This document shows, one piece after another, positions 17,210-25,572 of a DNA stretch of 48,490 nucleotides. Each line of letters starts with the position of its first letter. Position 1 is the first letter of the stretch. The stretch comes from BS750m-G4 sp964472195 (GTDB taxonomy: Bacteria > Bacteroidota > Ignavibacteria > Tepidaquicellales > Tepidaquicellaceae), in contig CAYYJH010000009.1 in NCBI GenBank assembly GCA_964472195.1, forward strand, positions 1 to 48,490, given 5' to 3'. The translations under genes and the position numbers were made by a program. The notes under the pieces are model-generated. The model was not told the origin of the DNA, ran no database searches, and saw only the letters and a program-made list of their open reading frames with translations.

Positions 17210-18737
17210 TCTTACCTCCTCGTGAATTGATAATTACAGTACTCTCCTTTTTAGATTCATCAAGCATTTTGCATTTATTAACAATCGCGATACAAACGAA
17301 GAACAATAAACTTATGGGATATTGTCCAATGGCTTCCTGTGGAAAGTTTGCTATCGTTAATGCATATAGCACTGTTAACATTCCTAATGAATATGTTTTC
17401 AGTAATGGATCTTTAATTCTGAAATAATCTTTTATGCCACAGCGAAAGACAATAAATAGCAACAAGCAATAAAGGAACAAACCTACAGAACCCATTTCAA
17501 CTGCTATTCTAATAAAACCACTGTCTGGAGGAAAATTCGCAAGAGGAGATTCGGGAGAAAATCTCTTTCCCCATTCTCCCACACTCCCCAATCCGCCTCC
17601 CATCGGATGAGTCTGTATATAAGGTTGTATAAAAGCTTGATTCCTTATTCTTACTTGATAAGAAGGTTCATCGCTCGGATGAAATGCTGATTGAAACCTT
17701 GCAAGGTTTGGATTACTCGTTGGCATTTTAACTAAGACAATGGTAAGTACAATAAGCACACCGGCTAATATTAAAACCTTCTTTCGAAAAGTTATTATTG
17801 TATAAAACATAAAAGCTGCTGGTGGTAACACATATGCAGCCCGCGTCCCTGAATAAAGCATCCCGTTAAGCATAAACAAACCGAGCAAAAACAAAATGAT
17901 TTTTTGAGATCTCTTAAACGGACCTCCTACTAATACAAAACACAAAATACTAGTAAACGACATCGATATTCCAAACACTAAAGGATCAGAAAAAAATGAA
18001 AACTTTCGGAATTTACCATATTGAAAGAGCAACGCATATCTCTCTTGAGTTTTCATAATCCAATTCATTTCGTACTGAGGAAATCCAAAAAACTCCTGGA
18101 GATATCCATACAGGCACGCTAAAGTCATTAATATAATCCACAGTTTAATCAACCAGGTAATAAATTCTTTACTTTTAATTGCATACATCAGTATGAAATA
18201 CAATATCATTATACCTGCGATGCTTCTTACCGTATAGACCCAAGCCAAAGTGGATTCAGCCAATGGGTTTGTTAACTCGAGAAGATTATAAAGTATCCAA
18301 ACGAGGATCATAAAACTAATAGGATTTTTTACAAAGCTCCAATCTCGTTCTTTTACTTGTTTAACAAACACTCCAAAGAACATTATTAATATCAAAACAT
18401 CCATTACAATTCCTAATTGTACATCACCAATAAACCTCTTTAGTCCGAGTATAAAGAATGCTAATATAATAGTAAACGAGATTCCAAATTTGAAATTGAA
18501 CAAGCAAGCAATTACCATTGGAAGTCCCACAATTAGTGCAGAAAGAGCAAAACCAATCTTATCACCAGACTTAATTACAATAGCTACTGTACATAGAGAA
18601 ACGCCAAGCAAAATGAGAAATCCAAATAAATTGTTAAACTTCTCAACCAGTATTTTCTGGCGAAACCAGTTTGTAACTTTATTTACAAGTGGTTTCTTAG
18701 CACTTTCAACACCTATTTCAATTGCAAAGTCTCTCAT
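17202..18737 (-). CDS. O-antigen ligase/polymerase family membrane protein (Wzy-like)
   Basis: A 511-residue inner-membrane protein with about ten to twelve hydrophobic segments. The Wzy_C/WaaL pattern is seen in GTRAAYVLPP at about 300 and in the large loop before the last helices with MGGGLGSVGEWG and FPPDSGFIRIAVEMG. In a locus that also has a flippase and a Wzz-like protein, the most likely role is polymerisation of lipid-linked repeat units on the periplasmic side; ligation to a carrier cannot be ruled out because the two classes look alike. It lies between two glycosyltransferase genes, 3 bp after one and overlapping the other. Confidence 0.85.
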   Translation of the reverse strand: MRDFAIEIGVESAKKPLVNKVTNWFRQKILVEKFNNLFGFLILLGVSLCTVAIVIKSGDKIGFALSALIVGLPMVIACLFNFKFGISFTIILAFFILGLKRFIGDVQLGIVMDVLILIMFFGVFVKQVKERDWSFVKNPISFMILVWILYNLLELTNPLAESTLAWVYTVRSIAGIMILYFILMYAIKSKEFITWLIKLWIILMTLACLYGYLQEFFGFPQYEMNWIMKTQERYALLFQYGKFRKFSFFSDPLVFGISMSFTSILCFVLVGGPFKRSQKIILFLLGLFMLNGMLYSGTRAAYVLPPAAFMFYTIITFRKKVLILAGVLIVLTIVLVKMPTSNPNLARFQSAFHPSDEPSYQVRIRNQAFIQPYIQTHPMGGGLGSVGEWGKRFSPESPLANFPPDSGFIRIAVEMGSVGLFLYCLLLFIVFRCGIKDYFRIKDPLLKTYSLGMLTVLYALTIANFPQEAIGQYPISLLFFVCIAIVNKCKMLDESKKESTVIINSRGGKNV

Positions 18738-18740
18738 TTT

Positions 18741-19736
18741 TTATAAACTATCGAAAGTAAAATGCCATTTAATTGTTTTTGAATAAACATCTAACTGATT
18801 TTTATCTTCCTCGGCAGACTTTGACATAATCTTGTGAATCACAAATGTTATTGAATATTTGATTAGCCATAGAAAAAGGAATATAAACGCTCGTACTCTA
18901 TATGAATAATACGTTAAAGGACTGTAGTGTTTTTTCAAGAATAAATAAAAGCTTTTATAATTTTGAATAAACATATCAGCTCTTCGTTGTCTTGAGCTCG
19001 ATTTACCGTAATGTATTATTTCAACATCAGGTAAGAAAATAGCTTTGTACCCTGCTTTCTTAGCTCTTATATAATAATCCATCTCCTCAGCATATATATA
19101 AAACCTCTCGTCTAAAAATCCAACTTCTTCGAATAATTCTCTTGTAATTAAAATCACTGCACCGTAAGACCAATCAATTTCCCTCAACTCACTATGATTC
19201 CAATATGACATTAAGGTTTTTTTTGTGTTTAACTTTTTGAAGATACCTGCAAAGAACCTGTTCTCTATAAATGACGACCAAAACGAGAAGAAGCTGTTTA
19301 CAGATTTCTGAAGTGTTCCATCCTCGTTTAGAAGTTTACATGTCACGATACCCACTCCATACTTTTTATTTTCATCTAAATAATCAATCATCATATCAAT
19401 TGCATTCTTAATTACTAATGTATCTGGATTCAAGAACAGAATATTTCTACCTTCTGCAATTTCTAACCCCTGGTTATTAGCCGGAGCAAAACCCCTGTTG
19501 TCTTTATTAGCAATCAACTTCACATAGGGAAACTCCTTAGCAACCATATCTGCGGAATTATCGGGGGAATCGTTATCGACAACAATAATTTCGAATGAGT
19601 ACTTTAAAGTCTCATCATAAATTGATTGAAGGCAATTTCTCAACAACCCAACTGTGTTCCAGCTAACAATTATTATTGATACATCTGTTTTCACGGAAGT
19701 CTTTTCATTTACAAAATTTATTAGTTTGAAATACAT
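18741..19736 (-). CDS. Family 2 glycosyltransferase, rhamnosyltransferase-like (WbbL type)
   Basis: A 331-residue GT2 enzyme. SIIIVSWNTVGLLRNCLQSI at about 20-39 is the WbbL-type start, VVDNDSPDNS follows, and FLNPDTLV near 100 carries the metal site. YAEEMDYYIRAKKAGYK at about 220-236 is the acceptor-side motif of this group. Members add rhamnose or related deoxysugars to lipid-linked saccharides, which agrees with rmlA and rmlC in the same operon, but donor use cannot be read from sequence. The C-terminal 40 residues contain one hydrophobic helix. It abuts the polymerase gene with a 3-bp gap. Confidence 0.85.
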   Translation of the reverse strand: MYFKLINFVNEKTSVKTDVSIIIVSWNTVGLLRNCLQSIYDETLKYSFEIIVVDNDSPDNSADMVAKEFPYVKLIANKDNRGFAPANNQGLEIAEGRNILFLNPDTLVIKNAIDMMIDYLDENKKYGVGIVTCKLLNEDGTLQKSVNSFFSFWSSFIENRFFAGIFKKLNTKKTLMSYWNHSELREIDWSYGAVILITRELFEEVGFLDERFYIYAEEMDYYIRAKKAGYKAIFLPDVEIIHYGKSSSRQRRADMFIQNYKSFYLFLKKHYSPLTYYSYRVRAFIFLFLWLIKYSITFVIHKIMSKSAEEDKNQLDVYSKTIKWHFTFDSL

Positions 19737-19751
19737 TTATTAAATTTTTCA

Positions 19752-19916
19752 CTAAAAGAATAAAATCTTTACAAATAATCCAAATACTGTTATAAAACAA
19801 AATCCTATTACAATTTTTTCAATGAGCTTATCCCTCAGGCTTAAATCACCCTTGCATTCGAGGCACTCTTCATTTTGTAATAATTCTCTTCCACATATTT
19901 CACATATCTTTTGCAT
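19752..19916 (-). CDS. 54-residue zinc-ribbon membrane microprotein
   Basis: A short gene exactly filling the space between two glycosyltransferase genes. Its ATG (19916) follows directly on the TAA of the upstream gene, and its TAG ends 15 bp before the next start. The protein begins MQKICEICGRELL, with Cys5-x2-Cys8 and Cys18-x2-Cys21 forming a complete minimal zinc ribbon, then a charged stretch (DLSLRDKLIEK) and one membrane helix at about 34-54. The combination of four well-spaced cysteines, a helix and operon-perfect placement makes a real gene likely. It could be a small subunit or regulator of a neighbouring membrane enzyme. I do not recognise the family. Confidence 0.6.
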   Translation of the reverse strand: MQKICEICGRELLQNEECLECKGDLSLRDKLIEKIVIGFCFITVFGLFVKILFF

Positions 19917-21773
19917 TTATATTTTTTCCCATAGTTTATTCTCAAAATTATATTTTAAAATCACTTTTGCAGGGTTTCCTACAGCAACGGAAAAGGTTGG
20001 AATTGATTTTGTAACAACTGCACCCGCCGCAACAACAGAATGCTTTCCAACTGTAACTCCCGCTGTAACAACTGCATTCGCTCCTATCCATACTTCATCT
20101 TCGATCTTTATTTCATTCGTAGTTGTTTTCTGTGAACTCGGGGGAATATCGATATCCTTATAACCATGATTTAGACCTGACAGTACTATATTCTGGGCAA
20201 ACATTACATCGTTACCTATCGTTATAGGTCCTATTAAAACATTGCTCATACCGATCCTTGTCCTGTCACCTATAATTACATCTCCTACGCCGTTATTAAT
20301 CGTGGAGAAATCTTCTATAGTGGAATCATCTCCGAGTACAAACTTATTGAATGGCATTAAATCGCATCTTGTCCTTCTTCGGATAAGTGAGCGTTTTCCT
20401 TTTTTGTGTTTTAATGGATTTAAAAACAGTTTCACCCAAAGCCGCGGTCTTGCCTGGTTTTTAGGCATCAACATTCTCAAAACAATTTTCTTCATCTTTG
20501 AGCTGGATTTTATTCTGTTTAAAAATCCACTGCTGTGCAAAGCTGGTTCAATTACTTTATCTGTTTGATGATCTTTCACCTTATTAATTGCTTTGTATAT
20601 TTCTTTTACACAGTTGCTCCATGTATGAGTGGAAGCTAATCTCCTTCGTTCCTCAATTTTCTCTTTTGAGTCTTCGCTAAGTGCTTTTTCTATTAATTCT
20701 ACATAATCTTCTTTACTTTCTGCAAGATAAGTATGGTTTTCAAAAACTTTCATAGCTTCGGTCTTGGTAGCAACTACTGGTTTACCTAATGCCAGATACA
20801 CGTCTACCTTAAGGGGATAATTGCCAATTGTTATAGGATTGACCACCTGGGGATTTATACAAACATCGAAACTGTTGACATATGAGGTTAAAAGTGTTAT
20901 ATCTTTGGGACCTAAAAAATGAACGTTCTCTAATTTATGCAATTCACTCTCTTTAAAAGCATCATCTTCAGGACCTATTAAAACAATACTCCATTCAGGT
21001 TTGGTTTTAGCAATGTAAGCAAGCAACTCAATATCCAATCTTAGTTTATACAACGTCCCAACATATCCGATGATAGGCTTGGAAGTATTCTTGATATCTA
21101 TGGGTACATTTTCCGGAAAAGGTTCTGTAAAAATTGATTCATCACACCCCTGACCTACATAGTAAGAGTTCTTATTATATTTTTTACCATAGTTAGTATA
21201 ATACGGAGAGTTTGTTACTATAAGATCAGACTTTGAAATAAGCTCCGGTTCTATCCTTTCTCCATGAGTCTTCCAGTAATCAACCGCAATAAGATAATCG
21301 CGTATATAATAAATACTCAAAGCCGGATTTAATAACTCTTTTATATAAAAGCTTCTGAACATAGCGCTGTCATTAAAAAATATAATATCTCTAAACCCAA
21401 GTCTATCAACAGCTGATTTAATTTGTGCAGAAAATTTTATATTATTTCTTTTATTGAGCTTGTTAAACAACCATCCAATTTTAATCCAGTTTATTGATTC
21501 AAGTACACTCTTCGGATAAAAGCCCCAGATGTTCTCTTCCACTTTTACGATATCATTTTCTTTTCCTTTTATTACTTTTAAACTTTTTTGCACATACGGA
21601 TTACTCTTTTGTTTAAGAATTGTAATCCTGTCCAAAGGCGGATTTACGTACAATACCCGGTTGTGCTTAGCAATTTCTGTAATTATGTCTTTGCAATTAT
21701 TTCCAACTTGCACATCCCAGTACAAATGTCCGACTGCAACGAAATCTCTTCCTTCAATTTTATCATTGTTCAT
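19917..21773 (-). CDS. Fusion of GT4-type glycosyltransferase and hexapeptide acyltransferase
   Basis: The frame opens at 21791, directly after the flippase stop, but an AAGGA site 8 bases before the ATG at 21773 favours that start (618 residues). Residues to about 400 are a GT-B glycosyltransferase: GHLYWDVQVG at the start, as in TuaH-like enzymes, then IIGYVGTLYKLRLDIEL and the C-terminal ALGKPVVATKTEAM. After a basic linker (about 410-470) comes a left-handed beta-helix acyltransferase: VIIGDRTRIGMSNVLIGPIT, the likely catalytic His in SGLNHGY, and WIGANAVVTAGVTVGKHSVV up to the end GNPAKVI. The protein probably adds a sugar and acetylates it or its acceptor. The two activities are more often found on separate proteins. 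Confidence 0.82.
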   Translation of the reverse strand: MNNDKIEGRDFVAVGHLYWDVQVGNNCKDIITEIAKHNRVLYVNPPLDRITILKQKSNPYVQKSLKVIKGKENDIVKVEENIWGFYPKSVLESINWIKIGWLFNKLNKRNNIKFSAQIKSAVDRLGFRDIIFFNDSAMFRSFYIKELLNPALSIYYIRDYLIAVDYWKTHGERIEPELISKSDLIVTNSPYYTNYGKKYNKNSYYVGQGCDESIFTEPFPENVPIDIKNTSKPIIGYVGTLYKLRLDIELLAYIAKTKPEWSIVLIGPEDDAFKESELHKLENVHFLGPKDITLLTSYVNSFDVCINPQVVNPITIGNYPLKVDVYLALGKPVVATKTEAMKVFENHTYLAESKEDYVELIEKALSEDSKEKIEERRRLASTHTWSNCVKEIYKAINKVKDHQTDKVIEPALHSSGFLNRIKSSSKMKKIVLRMLMPKNQARPRLWVKLFLNPLKHKKGKRSLIRRRTRCDLMPFNKFVLGDDSTIEDFSTINNGVGDVIIGDRTRIGMSNVLIGPITIGNDVMFAQNIVLSGLNHGYKDIDIPPSSQKTTTNEIKIEDEVWIGANAVVTAGVTVGKHSVVAAGAVVTKSIPTFSVAVGNPAKVILKYNFENKLWEKI

Positions 21774-21791
21774 AATTTTGTTCCTTATCAT

Positions 21792-23129
21792 TTACTTTTT
21801 TGATAATTTTGATATAACTATTTTCATGCCATCGGTGTAGAATTTCCATGCATATATAAAAGTGTTTAATGGATTAGTGTTTATTTCTTTATGCAATATG
21901 ACCTGAGTGAATACAAAAGCAATTATCAATGCAGACAACGTCCCGTAAGCTGCACCTATCACACCATACACAGAAATGAACAAGTAATCTGTTATAATAT
22001 TTATTAGAGTTGTAATTAATATCGTCATAAAATTTACCTTAACCTTTCCAATCGAATCCATTATGACACCAAACTGTCTCTGGTAAGGCATGAACAAAGC
22101 AATAAATATTGCAACCTGCAATATTGGAATTGCGTCGAAGTATTTCTCTCCTGCAATAAACCATATAATTTCTTTAGCGAATAACAAAGTTCCGATTACT
22201 ACAGGTATAATCATACCAATCAGTAAACCCACCGACCGTTCATAAAGATATTTGACAGCTTCCTTGCCTTGCTCTACGCTTCTTTTTGAACTCTGGGGAA
22301 AAACAATTGCGGAGATTGAAGATAAGGGAACTTCGAAAGCATTAATAATTCGTAAAACTGTGTTGTAAAGAGCCACTGCAATCGGGTTCAACATAATTCC
22401 TAATATCATCTGGTCAATACCGTTGAATATCATAGCACTGATATTTGTGCCAAATACAAACTTCCCATAGTTGAATAATTTTTTTACCCATTTCCAATCA
22501 ACACCTCTTGCAAAATGCAGATATTTTTTGGCAAAGAGAAAACATGTTAGCGAACCTAAAAATGCTGCTAAAATCTGAACTATTGCCAATTGGTATAATT
22601 CGACCGGGTAATCTAAATACCAGATTAAGAGAACTGCAGCGAAGAATAAACCCTGCCTGACTAAACTTGTATAGAAAACACCTTTAAAATCTAAATTCGC
22701 CTGTTGAATACCGTTTAATTGTGAAGCCGGTAATAAAAATAACGTTGTGATAGTGTAAAGATAAAGTATGAACGCTAGCTGGGGGACAGACCAGATATTG
22801 CTCAAAAACCCTGCAATTGAAAACAGTATTAAAATTGAAAAAACTGTGGTTACAATGTTAAGAACAAAAGCAGAACTTATTATTGTCGGATAGTCATTTT
22901 TATCAGAGCTTGCAGCAAATTTTATTAAAGCATTTTGTACTAATCCATTTCTTGCAATCTCGATTAATGACGTAACCGTAATATAAAGTGCCCATGCACC
23001 GAAGTCAGCTTTAGATAATATTCTTACCAACAAATAAAAACTTCCGAAACCGAAAAGAATATTGACGACTCTTTGAGATATAGTGTAGAATCCTGATTTC
23101 TTCCAATATGGGTCTTTTGCAAACTTCAT
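21792..23129 (-). CDS. Polysaccharide flippase, Wzx/MATE-like
   Basis: A 445-residue inner-membrane protein with about twelve helices of the polysaccharide-transport (MVF/MATE) superfamily. The start SQRVVNILFGFGSFYLLVRI with ILSKADFGAWAL is the usual Wzx beginning, and INAFEVPLSSISAIVFPQSS in the middle is typical too. It should flip undecaprenyl-linked repeat units across the membrane. It abuts the GT4 gene upstream (no gap) and the GT/acyltransferase fusion downstream, so all three are probably translated from one message. The assignment to export of glycan is strong from context. Confidence 0.87.
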   Translation of the reverse strand: MKFAKDPYWKKSGFYTISQRVVNILFGFGSFYLLVRILSKADFGAWALYITVTSLIEIARNGLVQNALIKFAASSDKNDYPTIISSAFVLNIVTTVFSILILFSIAGFLSNIWSVPQLAFILYLYTITTLFLLPASQLNGIQQANLDFKGVFYTSLVRQGLFFAAVLLIWYLDYPVELYQLAIVQILAAFLGSLTCFLFAKKYLHFARGVDWKWVKKLFNYGKFVFGTNISAMIFNGIDQMILGIMLNPIAVALYNTVLRIINAFEVPLSSISAIVFPQSSKRSVEQGKEAVKYLYERSVGLLIGMIIPVVIGTLLFAKEIIWFIAGEKYFDAIPILQVAIFIALFMPYQRQFGVIMDSIGKVKVNFMTILITTLINIITDYLFISVYGVIGAAYGTLSALIIAFVFTQVILHKEINTNPLNTFIYAWKFYTDGMKIVISKLSKK

Positions 23130-24287
23130 CTACAATTTTTTATCAACAAATTTCTGACAGGAATCCTGACCATTATATAATTCTTCATAAATCAATTCAT
23201 TTTTCCTGACCAACTCTTTCAAGTCAAATTTTTCTTTTACAGTCTTACGAGCATTCTCACCCAGTCTTTTTCTTAAAACTTCATCTTCTGCAAGCATGAT
23301 AATTTTAGCTGCAAGCTGTTCGTATGAATGTGGTTCCATACACAAACCGTTTACATTATCCTTTATGGCTTCGTTTGTACCATCAATATCTGTTGCAATG
23401 CATGCTTTTTCCATAGACATTGCTTCCAGCAGACCGAGAGGTACCACTTCCCATAAAGACGGAAGCACAAACACATCGGTTAATTTTAATAATTCTTTAA
23501 TATCACTCCGGAAAGGAGAAAAAACGATCTTATCTTTCACATTTAATTCATTCGTAAGTGATAATATATCATCCTTTAGCTCTCCATCCCCAACCATCAA
23601 AAACTTCGCATTCTTAATTTTATCACAGACAAGAGGTATTGCCTTAATAAAAGTGAGAGGGTCTTTCTGGAAAGTCAACCTTGCAATTGATGAAATAATA
23701 AACTCGTTATCACCGAATCCGAATTCATTTCTTATATCTTTAATCTCAAGGTTTGGATCGTACTTGTTTGTATCGATACTGTTATACACCAATTTATAAT
23801 TTCCACCGCTGCAATATTTTTCACCCTGCCTTATATCACCTTTCGAACCGCAAATTGTTACGTCTGATTTGCTCGTCAGGAATTTTTCCGATAGAATTCT
23901 GGATTGTGTTACAAGTTTATTGTTCCCGGTATGAAATGACCACCCGTGTACAGTGTAGATTCTCTTGATCTTTCTCAATGCAGCAGGAATTAATGTATTA
24001 GTACAGGCTCGCGTCCCATGAGCATGAAGCAAATCGACACCTTCATCCACAATTAATTTCTTAACCTGCCCAAATTTACTAACATCAAATGGTCTGAGTG
24101 TATGTATAACAAAAGTTTTAACGCCATCTTTACGAAGATTATCAACCATCGCACCTTCAGTAAAACTTAAAACAACTGGTTCAAATCTTTCCTTATCCAA
24201 GCCGCTCACTAAATTATAAAGGTAAGTTTCCCCTCCACCGAACGAACCTTGCCTGATGGATTCTAATATTTTAATTTTCTTCTTCAA
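23130..24287 (-). CDS. Family 4 glycosyltransferase
   Basis: A 385-residue GT-B retaining glycosyltransferase. The N-terminal half starts IKILESIRQGSFGGGETYLYNL, with the glycine loop that faces the donor, and contains LLHAHGTRACTNTLIPAALR and YTVHGWSFHTG. The C-terminal half has ISSIARLTFQKDPLTFIKAI, FLMVGDGEL and the donor-binding LPSLWEVVPLGLLEAMSMEK, where the first Glu corresponds to the usual E-x7-E pattern. It is cytoplasmic and should add one sugar of the repeat unit. It abuts the flippase gene. Confidence 0.88.
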   Translation of the reverse strand: MKKKIKILESIRQGSFGGGETYLYNLVSGLDKERFEPVVLSFTEGAMVDNLRKDGVKTFVIHTLRPFDVSKFGQVKKLIVDEGVDLLHAHGTRACTNTLIPAALRKIKRIYTVHGWSFHTGNNKLVTQSRILSEKFLTSKSDVTICGSKGDIRQGEKYCSGGNYKLVYNSIDTNKYDPNLEIKDIRNEFGFGDNEFIISSIARLTFQKDPLTFIKAIPLVCDKIKNAKFLMVGDGELKDDILSLTNELNVKDKIVFSPFRSDIKELLKLTDVFVLPSLWEVVPLGLLEAMSMEKACIATDIDGTNEAIKDNVNGLCMEPHSYEQLAAKIIMLAEDEVLRKRLGENARKTVKEKFDLKELVRKNELIYEELYNGQDSCQKFVDKKL

Positions 24288-24330
24288 CCTTACTTATTTT
24301 AAATTATAAAATATGTATAACTGTTCTTCG

Positions 24331-25542
24331 TTACAAAGCCTTGTTCTTTATAACTTCTTCAATTGTTAAATATTTTTCATGTTTTGTCTCCATGAAATCT
24401 TTGTTAGACTTTTTGATTTTGAACAATGCCATCATCTGGTTAAAAACAAAAAACGGAATACCCCACAATGATCTCCAGATCTCCTTTTCGACCCTGCTTA
24501 ATGCAAGTACTAACATAAAATTCAGAGTGAAAAAAATTAAAGCTATAAGCCATGCTAAGAAGAAAGAAAATGAAATGAAAATATTAGTTACTGTAAAAAG
24601 TAACGATAGAAGGATTATAATAAAAAGAGGTGGGAGAAATATATTTAATCCAAAATAAAACTGATTCCAATTGAATTTGATAAAACCTTTAAAAATTATC
24701 TTGAGTGCAACTATCGCATACATGAAATAAGAATTCAACCATCTTGTCCTTTGCCGTTCAACCTGTGCTGCACTTGTTACTTTCTCGTCATACACAATTG
24801 CATCTTTTGCATAAGCTATACGATATCCTCTATCAACTAATTCAGCCTGTAGTATTTTATCCTCTGCAACTATCACTGTATCTAAACCGTTTGTAATTTC
24901 TTCGTTGTTTAAATACTCGTTATACAGATTGACTTCTATTGTCATTCCAGAACCCGATATTGGTGCTGAAGAGCCAAGCTTAAACGGTGCATAGCGAACA
25001 ATATAATTATAATAATACTCACCCATCGCATCTATACATGCATAAATAGTATCTACATTTTTTGCAGTTCTCCTGCCCTGCACTGCTTTGAAACCATTAT
25101 TAAAATACTTATTCGTTTCTTGCATAAAATTCGGATGCGCCAGGTTATCCGGATCAAAAATTATGACTGCTTCGTGTTTTCTTTGAAAATTCTCTATTGC
25201 ATACTTAATCGACTTAACCTTTGAGCCAAGTATCTTTTCGGGTTTAAGTACTTTAACTTTATCATTCTTAAAATTAAACAAATTTACATCGCAATCGTCA
25301 GCGACCAAATACACAATATAATTTTCGTAATCTTGTTTAATAAGAGATTCTACCAACGGGATACAAATTTCAGATTCTTTATATGCCGTAATAACAGCAG
25401 CAAAGTCGAAGTGCTTTTTAATCTCTTCATTCAGACTTTTTTTAGGAAATATTAAAGCTGCTATAACATTAAGAAACGGGAACAGCAGAAAAAAAACTGT
25501 TACAGCTTGAATAATAAGAAATATGTACTCTAATGCAATCAT
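24331..25542 (-). CDS. Membrane-bound family 2 glycosyltransferase (processive type)
   Basis: A 403-residue GT2 protein with an N-terminal membrane helix (about 5-33), a cytoplasmic GT-A domain and about three to four C-terminal helices. The D, D, D, QxxRW set is readable: ADDCD, FDPDN, VAEDK and QRTRW. This is the layout of N-acetylglucosaminyltransferase and hyaluronan/cellulose synthase-type enzymes. Within a Wzx/Wzy locus it may instead add one residue to the lipid-linked unit or decorate the chain. It shares its N-terminal start (MIALEY versus MIAVEI) and layout with the GT2 gene at 37711-39150. Confidence 0.83.
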   Translation of the reverse strand: MIALEYIFLIIQAVTVFFLLFPFLNVIAALIFPKKSLNEEIKKHFDFAAVITAYKESEICIPLVESLIKQDYENYIVYLVADDCDVNLFNFKNDKVKVLKPEKILGSKVKSIKYAIENFQRKHEAVIIFDPDNLAHPNFMQETNKYFNNGFKAVQGRRTAKNVDTIYACIDAMGEYYYNYIVRYAPFKLGSSAPISGSGMTIEVNLYNEYLNNEEITNGLDTVIVAEDKILQAELVDRGYRIAYAKDAIVYDEKVTSAAQVERQRTRWLNSYFMYAIVALKIIFKGFIKFNWNQFYFGLNIFLPPLFIIILLSLLFTVTNIFISFSFFLAWLIALIFFTLNFMLVLALSRVEKEIWRSLWGIPFFVFNQMMALFKIKKSNKDFMETKHEKYLTIEEVIKNKAL

Positions 25543-25572
25543 TTATAAAAGATTTTCATTCAATTGAAAATC

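Noticed and set aside
19822..20163. 113-codon plus-strand frame
   Set aside because: Antisense to the beta-helix acyltransferase end and to the 54-residue gene; the repeated Thr/Ala pattern is the mirror of hexapeptide codons.
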